Part shown: positions 1 to 9,943 of the stretch, piece after piece
Position numbering within the stretch: the stretch's first letter is position 1
How the letters are laid out: each line of letters starts with the position of its first letter
NCBI RefSeq assembly: GCF_036227485.1
Contig: NZ_CP109479.1
Location: 3,472,001-3,536,000, forward strand
Origin: Streptomyces sp. NBC_01451
Lineage (GTDB): Bacteria > Actinomycetota > Actinomycetes > Streptomycetales > Streptomycetaceae
Direction of reading: 5' to 3'
Length of the DNA: 64,000 nt
Position numbers and translations under genes: made by a program
The notes under the pieces: model-generated
Told to the model about the DNA's origin: nothing
What the model saw: only the letters and a program-made list of their open reading frames with translations
Database searches by the model: none

Positions 1-407
1 AAGCGCGGTCCGGCGCAGCGATGCGCCCGTTGTTCTGTCCCGCCCCCGTGAGGCAGGGAAGACACGTCTTCCCTTGAGTCCCATGCGCACTCCTGTGATC
101 ACGCCACGACACTTGTTGCGTCCTGAGCGGGCCTGATCAAAGCAGGCCTGTGTGAGGAGTTCTCCACGCTTTCACTGCTTGTTGCCCACCGTGACCCTCA
201 GATCCTCCTCAATAGTCTTGACGTGAATTCGGTCAACACGTTTCGGCCACCGGAAGATGCGCTTCCACTGAGCGCTTCCTGTGGGCCGGCTTCGGCGAAT
301 AGGGCATCTCGGGCCCGCCATCGACAGACACTCAGCGGATCGACAGGACACACTGCGGGCTCCTCGGCCGCGAACCTTTATCGACCCGTGATCATCACTG
401 GTTGTGA
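1..407. other. Intergenic region with no supported gene
   Basis: No convincing reading frame with Streptomyces-like codon use is seen here. It contains a perfect palindrome at 55-74 (9-base arms AGGGAAGAC / GTCTTCCCT, 2-base spacer). It also has a partly paired TGATCA...TGATCA element at about 389-410, just beyond the stop of the metallophosphoesterase gene, which may act as its terminator. The palindrome could be an operator for a gene to the left of the window. Composition is a little less G+C rich than in the neighbouring genes. Confidence 0.5.
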
Positions 408-1706
408 TCAGGCCCGCCGGGACGCCAGTTCCACCACGGTGATGTCCGACGGCGCCCCCACCCGCGTGGGCGGACCCCAGGCGCCCGCGCCCCGGGAGAC
501 GTACAACTGAGTGTCCCCGTAGCGCTCCAGGCCGGCGAGGGTGGGGTTGGCGAGGTCGGCGACGAAGTTGCCGGGCCACAACTGGCCGCCGTGGGTGTGG
601 CCGGAGAGCTGGAGGTCGACGCCGTGCTCGACGGCGTCGTGGATCTGCACCGGCTGGTGGGCCAGCAGCACGCTCGCCCGTGAGGTGTCCCGGTCGCCGA
701 GCGCCTTGGCGAAGTCGGGGCCCTGGCCCTCGCTCTCACCGGCGATGTCGTTGACCCCGGCGAGGTCGAAGGCGGGCAGTTCGACGCGCGCGTTCTCCAG
801 TGGGCGCAGACCGAGCCGCCGCACCTCCTCGACCCACTGTTCGGCGCCGGAGAAGTACTCGTGGTTGCCCGTCACGAAGAACGCCCCGTGCCGTGCCCGG
901 AGTTGGGCGAGGGGTGCCGCCGCCGGACCGAGGTCCTTGACGCTGCCGTCGACCAGGTCGCCGACGACCGCGATCAGATCGGGCTGGGTGGAGTTGATCG
1001 TGTCGACGACCTTCTGCGCGAAACCCCGGCCGAGGACCGGCCCGAGGTGGATGTCGCTGACGACGGCGATCCTGAACCCGTGGGCGCCGCGCGGGAGTTT
1101 GGCCAGCGGCACGGTGACGCGCCGCACACGGGGGCCGCGTACGACGCCGTACGTGCCGTATCCGACGGTCCCCGCGGCGGTCACGGCCGCGGCGCCGGCC
1201 ACGACACGGGAGACGAAGAGGCGCCGGGAGGGCGCGGCGAGGAGACGGGGGGAATCCGGGGTGCCGGAGGTGTCCGGCCGGTCCGGGGTGCCGGAAGCCC
1301 CCGACGCGGCTTGCGGGCTTTCGGGGGCGCCTGCCGGGACGGTCTCCGCCCTCCGGAGCGGTACGGGCTCCGACACGGGTGCCTCGGCCGGCCCGCGCCG
1401 CTCCAGGAACCGCCGCAGCAGTGGCCGTACGAGTTCGCCCGCGATCAGGGCCAGCCCCAGGTACACGAACAGGGCCAGCCAGAGGAAGCCCGGCCAGGCC
1501 AGCGTGCGCTGGAGCCAGAAGGGCGCGCCGCCGCGCTCGGCGGCCAGGGCCGCGACCATCATGACGGGCAGGGCGACGAACACCACCGTGCCGACGCGGC
1601 GGGCGAGGCCGGGCCCGGCGGTCGTGTCGCGCACCAGGCGGCGCCAGACGTACCAGTGCAGCCCCACCAGAGCGGCTACCGCGACGAGCAGGAAAACGAT
1701 GACCAT
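408..1706 (-). CDS. Membrane-anchored calcineurin-like metallophosphoesterase (YkuE type)
   Basis: 432 aa. The N-terminal part has hydrophobic segments at about 1-15, 38-60 and 70-95. A Pro/Ser-rich linker follows, then another hydrophobic segment near 165-185 and the catalytic domain (about 200-430). The dinuclear metal motifs of the superfamily are all visible in order: SDIHLG, GDLVDG, GNHEY and GHTHGG. Membrane-tethered members of this family are usually called phosphohydrolases; the substrate is not predictable from sequence. Start is the ATG of MVIVFLL. It lies 16 nt downstream of the small membrane protein gene on the same strand, so the two are probably co-transcribed. Confidence 0.88.
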   Translation of the reverse strand: MVIVFLLVAVAALVGLHWYVWRRLVRDTTAGPGLARRVGTVVFVALPVMMVAALAAERGGAPFWLQRTLAWPGFLWLALFVYLGLALIAGELVRPLLRRFLERRGPAEAPVSEPVPLRRAETVPAGAPESPQAASGASGTPDRPDTSGTPDSPRLLAAPSRRLFVSRVVAGAAAVTAAGTVGYGTYGVVRGPRVRRVTVPLAKLPRGAHGFRIAVVSDIHLGPVLGRGFAQKVVDTINSTQPDLIAVVGDLVDGSVKDLGPAAAPLAQLRARHGAFFVTGNHEYFSGAEQWVEEVRRLGLRPLENARVELPAFDLAGVNDIAGESEGQGPDFAKALGDRDTSRASVLLAHQPVQIHDAVEHGVDLQLSGHTHGGQLWPGNFVADLANPTLAGLERYGDTQLYVSRGAGAWGPPTRVGAPSDITVVELASRRA

Positions 1707-1722
1707 GCGGGTGTGTCCCCCG

Positions 1723-1965
1723 TTATGAGGTCTGGCGCAAAGCGCGCAGTCCGCGCAACCCGATGCCCCCGACGATCGTCCCCAATACGAAGGAGACGAC
1801 CGCGAGCACCAGATGCACCCAGAAGTACGCCGTCGGAGTGCCCGCGTCGTCGAACGCGAGCCCGCTGCTGTCCTTGACCAGATTCTTGATGAAAGTGACC
1901 CAGATGACCCAGCTCCACACCCCGAAGGCGAGCAGGAACCAGGAGACGGGGCGGCTGAGTTTCAC
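1723..1965 (-). CDS. Small two-helix membrane protein (SCO4848-like family)
   Basis: 80 aa from a GTG start (VKLSRPVSWFLL). The frame stays open upstream, but the extension is Pro/Arg-rich with no usable start signal, so the GTG at 1965 preceded by GAAAGG is preferred. There are two transmembrane segments: about 6-26 and about 49-70 near the C-terminus. Function is unknown; it matches a small actinobacterial membrane protein family found beside D-Ala-D-Ala carboxypeptidase genes. It is divergent from that gene. The 205-nt spacer holds an 8-bp hairpin at 2024-2043. Confidence 0.75.
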   Translation of the reverse strand: MKLSRPVSWFLLAFGVWSWVIWVTFIKNLVKDSSGLAFDDAGTPTAYFWVHLVLAVVSFVLGTIVGGIGLRGLRALRQTS

Positions 1966-2170
1966 AAGAAAGGGCCTTTCATCACTGAACCGGGCAACTC
2001 GGTCCGGCCCGGCCGGACAGGGGTCCGGGGGTTGTCCCCCGGATGAGCACAGCGTGGGTTCAGTATCGCCGCTCGGCGCCCGGGCCCGTGGCCGGGGTGG
2101 GGAGGGGGGTTGGCGGGTCCGTTCCGGGGGCGGTGCGACTTCATGGGCCGGTACATGTACGTTCTCCGTC

Positions 2171-3475
2171 GTGCCCGCCTCGAAAAAGACCGCCAAGCGA
2201 ACCTTGCTGGTCACCTCCGCCACCCTGCTGTCCGCCGCGCTGACCGCGCCCGTACCGGCGTTCGCGGCCCCCAAGCCGACGCCGAGTGCCTCGCCGTCGG
2301 TGACTCCCCCGGCGAAGATGTCGACCGTGGGCGGTGAGCGGCTCGGACAGGCCGGGACTCAGGTGAACCTCTCCGACGGGGTGCCGGTGATCCCAAAGGA
2401 CATCACCGCCCGCTCGTGGATCGTCTCGGACGCCGAGTCCGGCGATGTGCTCGCCGCCCACAACGCGCACTGGCGGCTGGCCCCGGCGAGCACCCTGAAG
2501 ATGCTGTTCGCCGACACGGTGCTGCCCAAGTTCCCGAGGACGCTGAAGCACAAGGTCACGACCGCCGAGCTGGCGGACGTCGGCGCCGGTTCCAGCATGG
2601 TCGGCATAAAGGAGAAGGAGACGTACACGGTCCACGACCTGTGGCTCGGCGTCTTCCTGCGGTCCGGGAACGACGCGGTGCACGTGCTCTCCCACATGAA
2701 CGGTGGCGTCGGAGCCACGGTCAAGGAGATGAACGAGCACGCCGAGGAGCTCCAGGCACTCGACACGAACGTGGTGAGCCCCGACGGCTACGACGAGCGG
2801 GGGCAGGTGTCGTCGGCGTACGACCTGACGCTGTTCGCCCGCTCCGGGCTGCAGAAGAAGGACTTCCGCGAGTACTGCTCGACCGTTTCGGCCAAGTTCC
2901 CGGGCGAGACGAAAAAGGACAAGAAGGGCAAGCTGGTCCGCGGGTCCTTCGAGATCCAGAACACCAACCGGCTGCTCGCCGGCGACTCGGACATCCCCGT
3001 GTACCAGGGCATCGCGGGCGTCAAGAACGGCAACACCACCAACGCGGGCGCGACCTTCACGGGGGTCGCCGAGCGGGGCGGCAAGGTGCTGCTGGTCACG
3101 GTGATGCACCCGGAGAAGAACGAGCACAACGAGGTCTACAAGGAGACCGCCCGGCTGCTCGACTGGGGCTTCAAGGCCGCCGGGAAGGTGCAGCCGGTGG
3201 GTGAGCTGGTCGCGCCCAAGGGGGCGGAGGGGTCGAGCGCGCAGCCGGGCTCGACCGACGGCGCGGACTCCGGTTCCGACTCGGGGGAGGCGGGGGGTGG
3301 CGACGGGTCCGGCAAGGGTGACTCCTCCGCGTCCCCGGTCGCGAACACGACCGCCGGGTCCACGGCGGACGAGGGCGGGATGGGCATCGCGCTCGGAATC
3401 GCCGGTGGGGTCGTGGTGGTGCTGGCGGGGGGCGCGTTCCTGATCAACCGGCGGTGGCCACTGCGCCGACGCTGA
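2171..3475 (+). CDS. D-alanyl-D-alanine carboxypeptidase (PBP, S11 family)
   Basis: 434 aa from GTG 2171, giving a typical Sec signal peptide (KKTAKRTLLVTSATLLSAAL, cleavage near AFA). The mature protein has the serine penicillin-recognising triad: STLK (SxxK, nucleophile Ser), SGN (SxN) and KNG where most families have KTG. It should trim the terminal D-Ala of peptidoglycan stem peptides outside the membrane. The C-terminus has a Gly/Ser-rich linker, one transmembrane segment (about 405-425) and a basic tail, so it is anchored at both synthesis and maturity. No strong ribosome-binding site is visible, so the exact start is less certain than the identity. Confidence 0.9.
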   Translation: MPASKKTAKRTLLVTSATLLSAALTAPVPAFAAPKPTPSASPSVTPPAKMSTVGGERLGQAGTQVNLSDGVPVIPKDITARSWIVSDAESGDVLAAHNAHWRLAPASTLKMLFADTVLPKFPRTLKHKVTTAELADVGAGSSMVGIKEKETYTVHDLWLGVFLRSGNDAVHVLSHMNGGVGATVKEMNEHAEELQALDTNVVSPDGYDERGQVSSAYDLTLFARSGLQKKDFREYCSTVSAKFPGETKKDKKGKLVRGSFEIQNTNRLLAGDSDIPVYQGIAGVKNGNTTNAGATFTGVAERGGKVLLVTVMHPEKNEHNEVYKETARLLDWGFKAAGKVQPVGELVAPKGAEGSSAQPGSTDGADSGSDSGEAGGGDGSGKGDSSASPVANTTAGSTADEGGMGIALGIAGGVVVVLAGGAFLINRRWPLRRR

Positions 3476-3486
3476 CCGCTGATTGC

Positions 3487-3631
3487 GCCCCCGCCGCCCT
3501 TACCCGTCCCGTCCCTGGGGGCTGCCTCCCCCAGACCCCCGCTGTCGGACTTCCCAGCCCCTCCGGCGTTTGAGGAGCGGGGGTTCGGGAGCAGCGCCCC
3601 CGAGGACGGGAAGGGTAGGGGCGGCGGGGGC
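3487..3631. terminator. Long inverted repeat between convergent genes (bidirectional terminator; Streptomyces intergenic repeat)
   Basis: Arms 3487-3514 and 3604-3631 are 28 nt long with two mismatches. They enclose a loop that itself folds through G-rich and C-rich stretches. The loop also contains the phrase CTCCGGCGTTTGAGGAG, which I recognise as recurrent in Streptomyces intergenic DNA. It lies between the stops of the carboxypeptidase (+) and the YihY gene (-), so it probably terminates both. Confidence 0.7.
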
Positions 3632-3651
3632 GAGAACCCGGTCTCGCCCCA

Positions 3652-4539
3652 TCACTCCGCAGCGGCACCGCCACCGGCACCGTCGGACACGTCCTCGCTC
3701 GGCGTCGCCGTCCAGGACGCGCAGAACAGGACGAGTTTCGACGTGAAGTTGATCCACAGCAACAGGGCCACGGGGACGCCGAACGCGCCGTACATGCTCT
3801 TCGCCGCCACCCCCTGCATATAGCCGCTGAGCAGCAGCTTCAGCAGCTCGAAGCCGGCGGCGCCGATCAGCGCGGCGACGAACAGACGACGCCGGGTCGG
3901 TTCCACGCCGGGCAGCAGGGTGAGGACGTACAGGAGCAGCAGGAAGTCGGCGAGGACCGCGACGGCGAACGCGGCGAGGCGGAGCAGGACCGCGCCCCAG
4001 CCCGCCTCGTCGATACCGAGCCCCCGCGCCGTCCAGCCGACCGCCGCCGACGCGACGGTGGACGCGGCGATCGTGACGAGGACTGCGCCGCCGAGCCCGA
4101 CCAGCACACCGGTGTCCTTGACCTTGCGCAGGACGGGGTTCCCCTCGTCCTCGGGCACCTCCCACACCGCCCGCAGACACTCCCGCATCGAGCCCACCCA
4201 CCCGATGCCGGTGAACAGCAGCACGGCGCCGGCGATCACCCCGATCGCGCCCGCGTTCTCGACCAGACCGTTGATGTCCAGTTGCTCGGAGATACCGGGC
4301 ACCTGCTCGGCGATCTTCTCCTGGAGCTCCTGCTGCCGCCCGGTGCTGAGCGTGGCGGCGGCGATCGCGGCGGCCACGGTGAGCAGCGGGAACAGTGCCA
4401 CGAAGCTGATGAAGGTCATCGCCGCCGCGAGCCGCGACCACTTCACCCGGTCGAGACGCTCGTACGACCGCCACACGTGCGTGGTCATCAGGCGGACGAC
4501 GATCGGTCCGACGCCGGGGAGCTTCTTCAGCCAGTCCAT
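3652..4539 (-). CDS. YihY/virulence factor BrkB family membrane protein
   Basis: 295 aa. It has the family pattern of an amphipathic N-terminus and about six transmembrane segments: near 40-60, 95-118, 140-165, 175-205, 213-233 and 245-268. The characteristic AMTFISFVALFPLLT segment lies near residue 40. Despite the old annotation ribonuclease BN, family members are inner-membrane proteins without established activity. The C-terminus is Gly/Ala-rich and cytoplasmic. Start is the ATG of MDWLKKLPG. It is convergent with the carboxypeptidase and 49 nt downstream of the RNA-ligase-like gene. Confidence 0.88.
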   Translation of the reverse strand: MDWLKKLPGVGPIVVRLMTTHVWRSYERLDRVKWSRLAAAMTFISFVALFPLLTVAAAIAAATLSTGRQQELQEKIAEQVPGISEQLDINGLVENAGAIGVIAGAVLLFTGIGWVGSMRECLRAVWEVPEDEGNPVLRKVKDTGVLVGLGGAVLVTIAASTVASAAVGWTARGLGIDEAGWGAVLLRLAAFAVAVLADFLLLLYVLTLLPGVEPTRRRLFVAALIGAAGFELLKLLLSGYMQGVAAKSMYGAFGVPVALLLWINFTSKLVLFCASWTATPSEDVSDGAGGGAAAE

Positions 4540-4588
4540 GATGACCTTGTACCCCGGAAGCGCCTGTCAGTTGTGGTTCTCGGGGGTT

Positions 4589-5167
4589 CTACCTGGCCGG
4601 AAGGGGGCCGCGCTCCACGTGGGCCGCCTGCGGCGGCACGACGGCCGCGCCGAAGGTGTACTCGCGCAGCTTGCGCCACACCTCGTCGGGCCCCCGCTCG
4701 TAGAGCGCGAAGCCGGTGCAGGGCCAGTCGGCCTCGTAGTCGGCGAGTTCCGCGAAGGCGCGGTCCATCGCCTCCTCGGCGATGCTGTGCGCGACCGTCA
4801 CATGCGGGTGGTACGGGAACTGAAGCTCGCGCGCCACCGGGCCGGAGGCGTCCCGGACCTGCTTCTGCAGCCAGGTGCAGGCCTCCGCGCCCTCGACGAT
4901 CTTGACGAACACGACGGGCGACAACGGCCGGAAGGTGCCCGTCCCGGAGAGCCGCATCGGGAACGGGCGGCCCGCGGCGGCCACCTCGACGAGGTGTGCC
5001 TCGATGGCGGGCAGCGCCTCGGAGTCGACTTCCGTGGGGGGCAGCAGGGTGACATGGGTGGGGATACCGTGTGCGGCGGCGTCGCCGAAGCCCGCACGCC
5101 GCTCCTGGAGCAGGCTGCCGTGTGGCTCCGGGACCGAGATCGACACACCGATCGTTACGGTCCCCAC
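4589..5167 (-). CDS. 2'-5' RNA ligase / cyclic phosphodiesterase family protein (2H superfamily)
   Basis: 192 aa. The two His-containing motifs of the 2H phosphoesterase fold are clear: HVTLLPP at about 38-44 and HVTVAHS at about 122-128, each HxT as required. The family covers 2'-5' RNA ligases (ThpR) and RNA cyclic phosphodiesterases, and sequence alone does not separate them. In Streptomyces it sits beside trpS, which suggests an RNA or tRNA end-processing context, but that is inference. Start is ATG 5167. Confidence 0.85.
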   Translation of the reverse strand: MGTVTIGVSISVPEPHGSLLQERRAGFGDAAAHGIPTHVTLLPPTEVDSEALPAIEAHLVEVAAAGRPFPMRLSGTGTFRPLSPVVFVKIVEGAEACTWLQKQVRDASGPVARELQFPYHPHVTVAHSIAEEAMDRAFAELADYEADWPCTGFALYERGPDEVWRKLREYTFGAAVVPPQAAHVERGPLPAR

Positions 5168-5192
5168 GTCGTCTCCTGTTCGTCGTCCCGGT

Positions 5193-5258
5193 GTTGCTCT
5201 TGCGGTGTCGCGTGTGCGGTGTTGCTCGTGCCCGTGTTGCTCATATGGGCTGTTGCTC
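5193..5258. repeat. Short irregular repeat of GTTGCTC
   Basis: Four copies of GTTGCTC begin at 5193, 5221, 5235 and 5252, in the 217-nt spacer between trpS and the RNA-ligase-like gene. No reading frame explains them. They may be slippage products or part of the 5' region of the downstream gene. Confidence 0.6.
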
Positions 5259-5384
5259 GTACCGGTCGGCTATCGACTGTACGGCCACGTCGGGTCTGCG
5301 GGCAGGCGCAACCATAGTGATGTGCAGCGCTCTGATACCGCGTCGTGCGCCGTGCGGTGGTACTGGTACCCGTGCGACGACGGT

Positions 5385-6518
<1,134 letters not shown>

Positions 6519-7982
6519 TCAGCCCAGGTCGATCTCCGGATACAGGGGGAAGCCCGCCACCAGGTCCGTCGCCCTGCGGGAGATCTCCTGTGCCACCTTC
6601 TCGTCCAGGACGTGGGATGCCTTCGACGCGGCGCCCGACTTCGTCGTGCCCGGTTCCGCCTCCGTCAGGACTCGGTCCATCAAGGACGCCACCTCGTCCA
6701 TCTCCGCCGTGCCGAGGCCACGCGTGGTCAGCGCGGGTGTGCCGATGCGGATGCCCGACGTGTACCAGGCGCCGTTCGGGTCGGCCGGGATGGCGTTGCG
6801 GTTGGTGACGATGCCCGAGTCGAGGAGCGCGGTCTCGGCCTGGCGGCCGGTGAGGCCGTAGGAGGAGGCGACGTCGATCAGGTTGAGGTGGTTGTCGGTG
6901 CCGCCGGTGACGAGGGTGGCGCCGCGGCTCATCAGGCCTTCGGCGAGGGCGCGGGCGTTGTCGACGATGCGCTGGGCGTAGTCCTGGAAGGCGGGCTGCC
7001 GGGCCTCGGCGAGGGCGACGGCCTTGGCTGCCATGACGTGCGGGAGGGGGCCGCCGAGGACCATCGGGCAGCCGCGGTCGACCTGGTCCTTGAGGGAGTC
7101 GTCGCACAGGACCATGCCGCCGCGCGGGCCGCGCAGGGACTTGTGGGTGGTCGTGGTGACGATCTGGGCGTGCGGGACCGGGTCGAAGTCGCCGGTCAGG
7201 ACCTTGCCGGCGACCAGTCCCGCGAAGTGGGCCATGTCGACCATGAGGGTCGCGCCGACCTCGTCGGCGATCTCGCGCATGATCCGGAAGTTCACCAGAC
7301 GGGGGTACGCGGAGTAGCCCGCGACGATGATCAGCGGCTTGAAGTCACGGGCCGACGTGCGCAGCGCCTCGTAGTCGATCAGGCCGGTCGCCGGGTCGGT
7401 GCCGTAGGAGCGCTGGTCGAACATCTTGCCGGAGATGTTCGGGCGGAAGCCGTGGGTGAGGTGGCCGCCGGCGTCCAGGGACATGCCGAGCATCCGCTGG
7501 TTGCCGAAGGCCTGGCGCAGCTCGGCCCAGTCGGCGTCGGAGAGGTCGTTGACCTGGCGGGCGCCGGTCTTCTCCAGGAACGGGACCTCGACGCGGTCGG
7601 CGAGGACGGACCAGAAGGCGACGAGGTTGGCGTCGATGCCGGAGTGCGGCTGGACGTAGGCGTGCCGGGCGCCGAAGAGTTCGCGGGCGTGCTCGGCGGC
7701 GAGCGACTCGACGGTGTCGACGTTGCGGCAGCCGGCGTAGAAGCGGCGGCCGACCGTGCCCTCGGCGTACTTGTCGCTGAACCAGTTGCCCATGGCCAGC
7801 AGGGTGGCCGGGGAGGCGTAGTTCTCGGAGGCGATCAGCTTGAGCATCTCGCGCTGGTCGGCGACCTCCTGGCCGATGGCGTCGGCGACGCGCGGCTCGA
7901 CGGCGCGGATCACGTCGAGGGCGCTGCGGAAGGCGGTGGATTCGGTGGAGAGCTGCTCGGTGGAGAGGGGCTCGGCTGACAT
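6519..7982 (-). CDS. glyA: Serine hydroxymethyltransferase
   Basis: 487 aa from ATG 7982. It interconverts serine and glycine with tetrahydrofolate and PLP. The PLP-lysine signature [14 protein letters not shown] is intact, as is the substrate-loop region. It is longer than the usual bacterial enzyme (about 415-430 aa), matching the long actinobacterial form, with a Ser/Thr-rich N-terminus that repeats LSTE. The frame remains open upstream but the extra 46 residues are Arg/Pro-rich and unlike the family. Together with trpS and folD it is part of the core background. Confidence 0.93.
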   Translation of the reverse strand: MSAEPLSTEQLSTESTAFRSALDVIRAVEPRVADAIGQEVADQREMLKLIASENYASPATLLAMGNWFSDKYAEGTVGRRFYAGCRNVDTVESLAAEHARELFGARHAYVQPHSGIDANLVAFWSVLADRVEVPFLEKTGARQVNDLSDADWAELRQAFGNQRMLGMSLDAGGHLTHGFRPNISGKMFDQRSYGTDPATGLIDYEALRTSARDFKPLIIVAGYSAYPRLVNFRIMREIADEVGATLMVDMAHFAGLVAGKVLTGDFDPVPHAQIVTTTTHKSLRGPRGGMVLCDDSLKDQVDRGCPMVLGGPLPHVMAAKAVALAEARQPAFQDYAQRIVDNARALAEGLMSRGATLVTGGTDNHLNLIDVASSYGLTGRQAETALLDSGIVTNRNAIPADPNGAWYTSGIRIGTPALTTRGLGTAEMDEVASLMDRVLTEAEPGTTKSGAASKASHVLDEKVAQEISRRATDLVAGFPLYPEIDLG

Positions 7983-8182
7983 CGGGACCTCCGGACGTGG
8001 CGTTCGGCGTTCACGGCTCGGCCCAGGCGCACGGCACTCACTCACGGACCCCGGCAACGGGTTGCGACGGGTCCTGGGGCCGCTTCCCGATGGTCGGTCC
8101 CATCCCAGCGCGCCAGTCACGGCCCGTCGGCCAGCCTACCGGGCAGGCCGGAGGGCCGAGCCGCCCTGTCCACCATGCGAGC

Positions 8183-8213
8183 GACGCCCGCCCGCGGGGG
8201 TCCGGCGGGCGTC
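8183..8213. terminator. GC-rich hairpin overlapping the end of the ATP-grasp gene
   Basis: GACGCCCGCC (8183 on) pairs with GGCGGGCGTC (to 8213) around a short G-rich loop, on the 3' side of the glutathionylspermidine synthase-like gene. The stem runs into its stop codon at 8212-8214. The remaining 8214-7983 spacer to glyA shows no other clear structure. Confidence 0.65.
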
Positions 8214-9447
8214 AGAGGATCACGTGGGGCAGGAAGCGGGCGTACTCGTCGGTGATCAGGCCGGTGGACTCGCGGATGCCGAGCCCCGCCGACTCGTTCT
8301 CGACGACCCAGGCGCCGAGGACGACGTGGTTGCCGTCGAAGGCGGGGAGTGGGGCCAGCTCCTGATAGCAGCAGGGGTTTTCGTCGTCGCGCGCGGTGCG
8401 GACGGTGGACGCGGTGGGTGTGCCGGATGCGGTGGGGGCACCGGGTGCGGTGTCCGGTTCGTGGACCGTCACTCCGGCGCCCTCCCGGCCGAGCAGCGGC
8501 TTGGCGACGTAGCCGGTCGTGTGCGCCAGTTCCCGGGGGCCGTCCAGGTAGGCGGGGAGGAGGTTCGGGTGGTCCGGGTAGAGCTCCCAGAGGACGGCGA
8601 GGAGGGCCTTGTTGCTGAGGAGCATCTTCCAGGCCGGTTCGATCCACAGGGTGCTGCCCGTGCCGCCGCCGTTGTCCAGGGTGTCGAGGACGTGGTCCGC
8701 GAACTCGTCGGTGGTGAGCCATTCCCACGGGTAGAGCTTGAAGCAGCTGCGGATGAACCGGAGTCGGTTGTCGACGAAGCGCCCGGAGAGCGGGTCCCAG
8801 CCGATCTCCTCGACGGAGATCCAGTCGGTGTCGAGACCCGCCTGCTCCGCCGTCTCCTTCAGGTACGCGACGGTCATCAGGTCCTCGCCGATCTCGTCGG
8901 CGGCGGAGTGCGCGAAGTGGAGGGGGCTGCCGGGCGGGAGGAGAGCGGCCTGCTTCCGCCAGGCGGCGATCAGGCGTTCGTGGAGGGAGTTCCACTGGTC
9001 GGCACCGGGGAAGCGGTCCTCCATCCAGAACCACTGGGATGAGGCCGCCTCCACGAGGGAGGTGGGGGTGTCGGCGTTGTACTCGATGAGCTTCGCGGGG
9101 CCGGTGCCGTCGTAGCGGAGGTCGAAACGGCCATAGACGGAAGGGAGTTCGGCGCGGCGGTGCCAGGCCTCGGCGACCGCTGCCGCGATGCGCGGGTCGG
9201 TGATGCCGAGGTCTGCGAAACGGTTCGCGGTGACGATGTGGTCGGCCGCGGCGAGGCACATTCCGTGGAGTTCCTCCACGACGTCCTCCAGCGCCTCGAC
9301 CTCCGGGAGCGAGAAGACGTAGTACGCGCTCTCGTCCCAGTAGGGGCGCAGGGTGCCGTCGGGGTGGCGGGTGAGCGGGTAGATGAGCCCCTGCGCCTCG
9401 ACCGTCTGCTGCCAGCCGGGGCGGGGCTCGATCGTGCGGCGCTGCAT
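8212..9447 (-). CDS. Glutathionylspermidine synthase-family ATP-grasp ligase
   Basis: 411 aa. Family hallmarks are EYNADTPTSLVEA at about residue 125, the long aromatic segment around SSQWFWMED, and the C-terminal KPLLGREGAGV (ATP-grasp glycine loop, about 325). Members ligate an amine to a carboxylate with ATP; Streptomyces lack glutathione, so the substrate must differ from the E. coli enzyme. I chose ATG 9447 (MQRRTIEPRPGW), 7 nt after the stop of the lipoprotein gene, which implies translational coupling. An upstream Ala-rich extension is dismissed. Confidence 0.85.
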   Translation of the reverse strand: MQRRTIEPRPGWQQTVEAQGLIYPLTRHPDGTLRPYWDESAYYVFSLPEVEALEDVVEELHGMCLAAADHIVTANRFADLGITDPRIAAAVAEAWHRRAELPSVYGRFDLRYDGTGPAKLIEYNADTPTSLVEAASSQWFWMEDRFPGADQWNSLHERLIAAWRKQAALLPPGSPLHFAHSAADEIGEDLMTVAYLKETAEQAGLDTDWISVEEIGWDPLSGRFVDNRLRFIRSCFKLYPWEWLTTDEFADHVLDTLDNGGGTGSTLWIEPAWKMLLSNKALLAVLWELYPDHPNLLPAYLDGPRELAHTTGYVAKPLLGREGAGVTVHEPDTAPGAPTASGTPTASTVRTARDDENPCCYQELAPLPAFDGNHVVLGAWVVENESAGLGIRESTGLITDEYARFLPHVIL

Positions 9448-9454
9448 GGCGGGC

Positions 9455-9835
9455 TCAGCCGCCCGAGCTGCTGTCGCCGCCGCCGAGGCCGCCGCGGGAG
9501 ACCCCGGTTTTGCTGCTGTCGTCGTCACCGCTGCCCGAACTGCCGCTGCCCGTGCCGGACTTGCCGGACTGGGTGAAGGAACCGCCCTTCACCCAGCCGG
9601 ACTTCTTCTTGCCGCCGTAGTAGTGGGCGGCGTTGACGGTCGTGGTGGACTTGCAGTTCTTCTCGGCGACGACCTTGTAGCCCTTGGCGGCGTTGTAACT
9701 GTCCCGGTCGACGCAGCGCTTGTCGGGGTCGTCGGAGGAGCAGGCGGTGAGGGCGGCGGCGAGGAGGCCCATCCCGCCGAGTACGACGGTGCCCGAGCGG
9801 AGCCTTCTGCCCGGTTGTCTGCGTGCGTCAGCCAT
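9455..9835 (-). CDS. Small secreted lipoprotein
   Basis: 126 aa. It has a twin-arginine-rich N-terminus (RRQPGRRLRSG), a hydrophobic stretch and a lipobox ending LTAC (Cys about 32), so it should be lipidated and surface-anchored. The mature part has two further cysteines (CVDRDSYN and NCKS), then a Gly/Ser/Asp-rich low-complexity tail. Function is unknown. GGGGAG lies 9 nt before ATG 9835. It is probably co-expressed with the adjacent ATP-grasp ligase, as is common for these ligase pairs. Confidence 0.8.
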   Translation of the reverse strand: MADARRQPGRRLRSGTVVLGGMGLLAAALTACSSDDPDKRCVDRDSYNAAKGYKVVAEKNCKSTTTVNAAHYYGGKKKSGWVKGGSFTQSGKSGTGSGSSGSGDDDSSKTGVSRGGLGGGDSSSGG

Positions 9836-9943
9836 GTTCACGTCTCCCCGTTGGTGTCCGGCCCAGCTTAAAGATCGTCCCAGGACGGTACACACACGAC
9901 TCCCGCCCCTCCCGGCCGCCTCCCGCGCACCTAGAGTCACTTT

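Noticed and set aside
172..579. Minus-strand frame ending IEEDLRVTVGNKQ with a 49-codon core from an internal ATG
   Set aside because: No ribosome-binding site, weak third-position bias, and it overlaps the end of the metallophosphoesterase gene. It may be a remnant but cannot be supported.
2171..3475. KNG instead of KTG in the carboxypeptidase as evidence of inactivity
   Set aside because: Substitution at this middle position is tolerated in many actinobacterial members; the Ser, Lys and SGN elements are intact.
7983..8211. Glycine riboswitch upstream of glyA
   Set aside because: Tandem glycine aptamer features were not seen; only the terminator hairpin of the upstream gene is visible.
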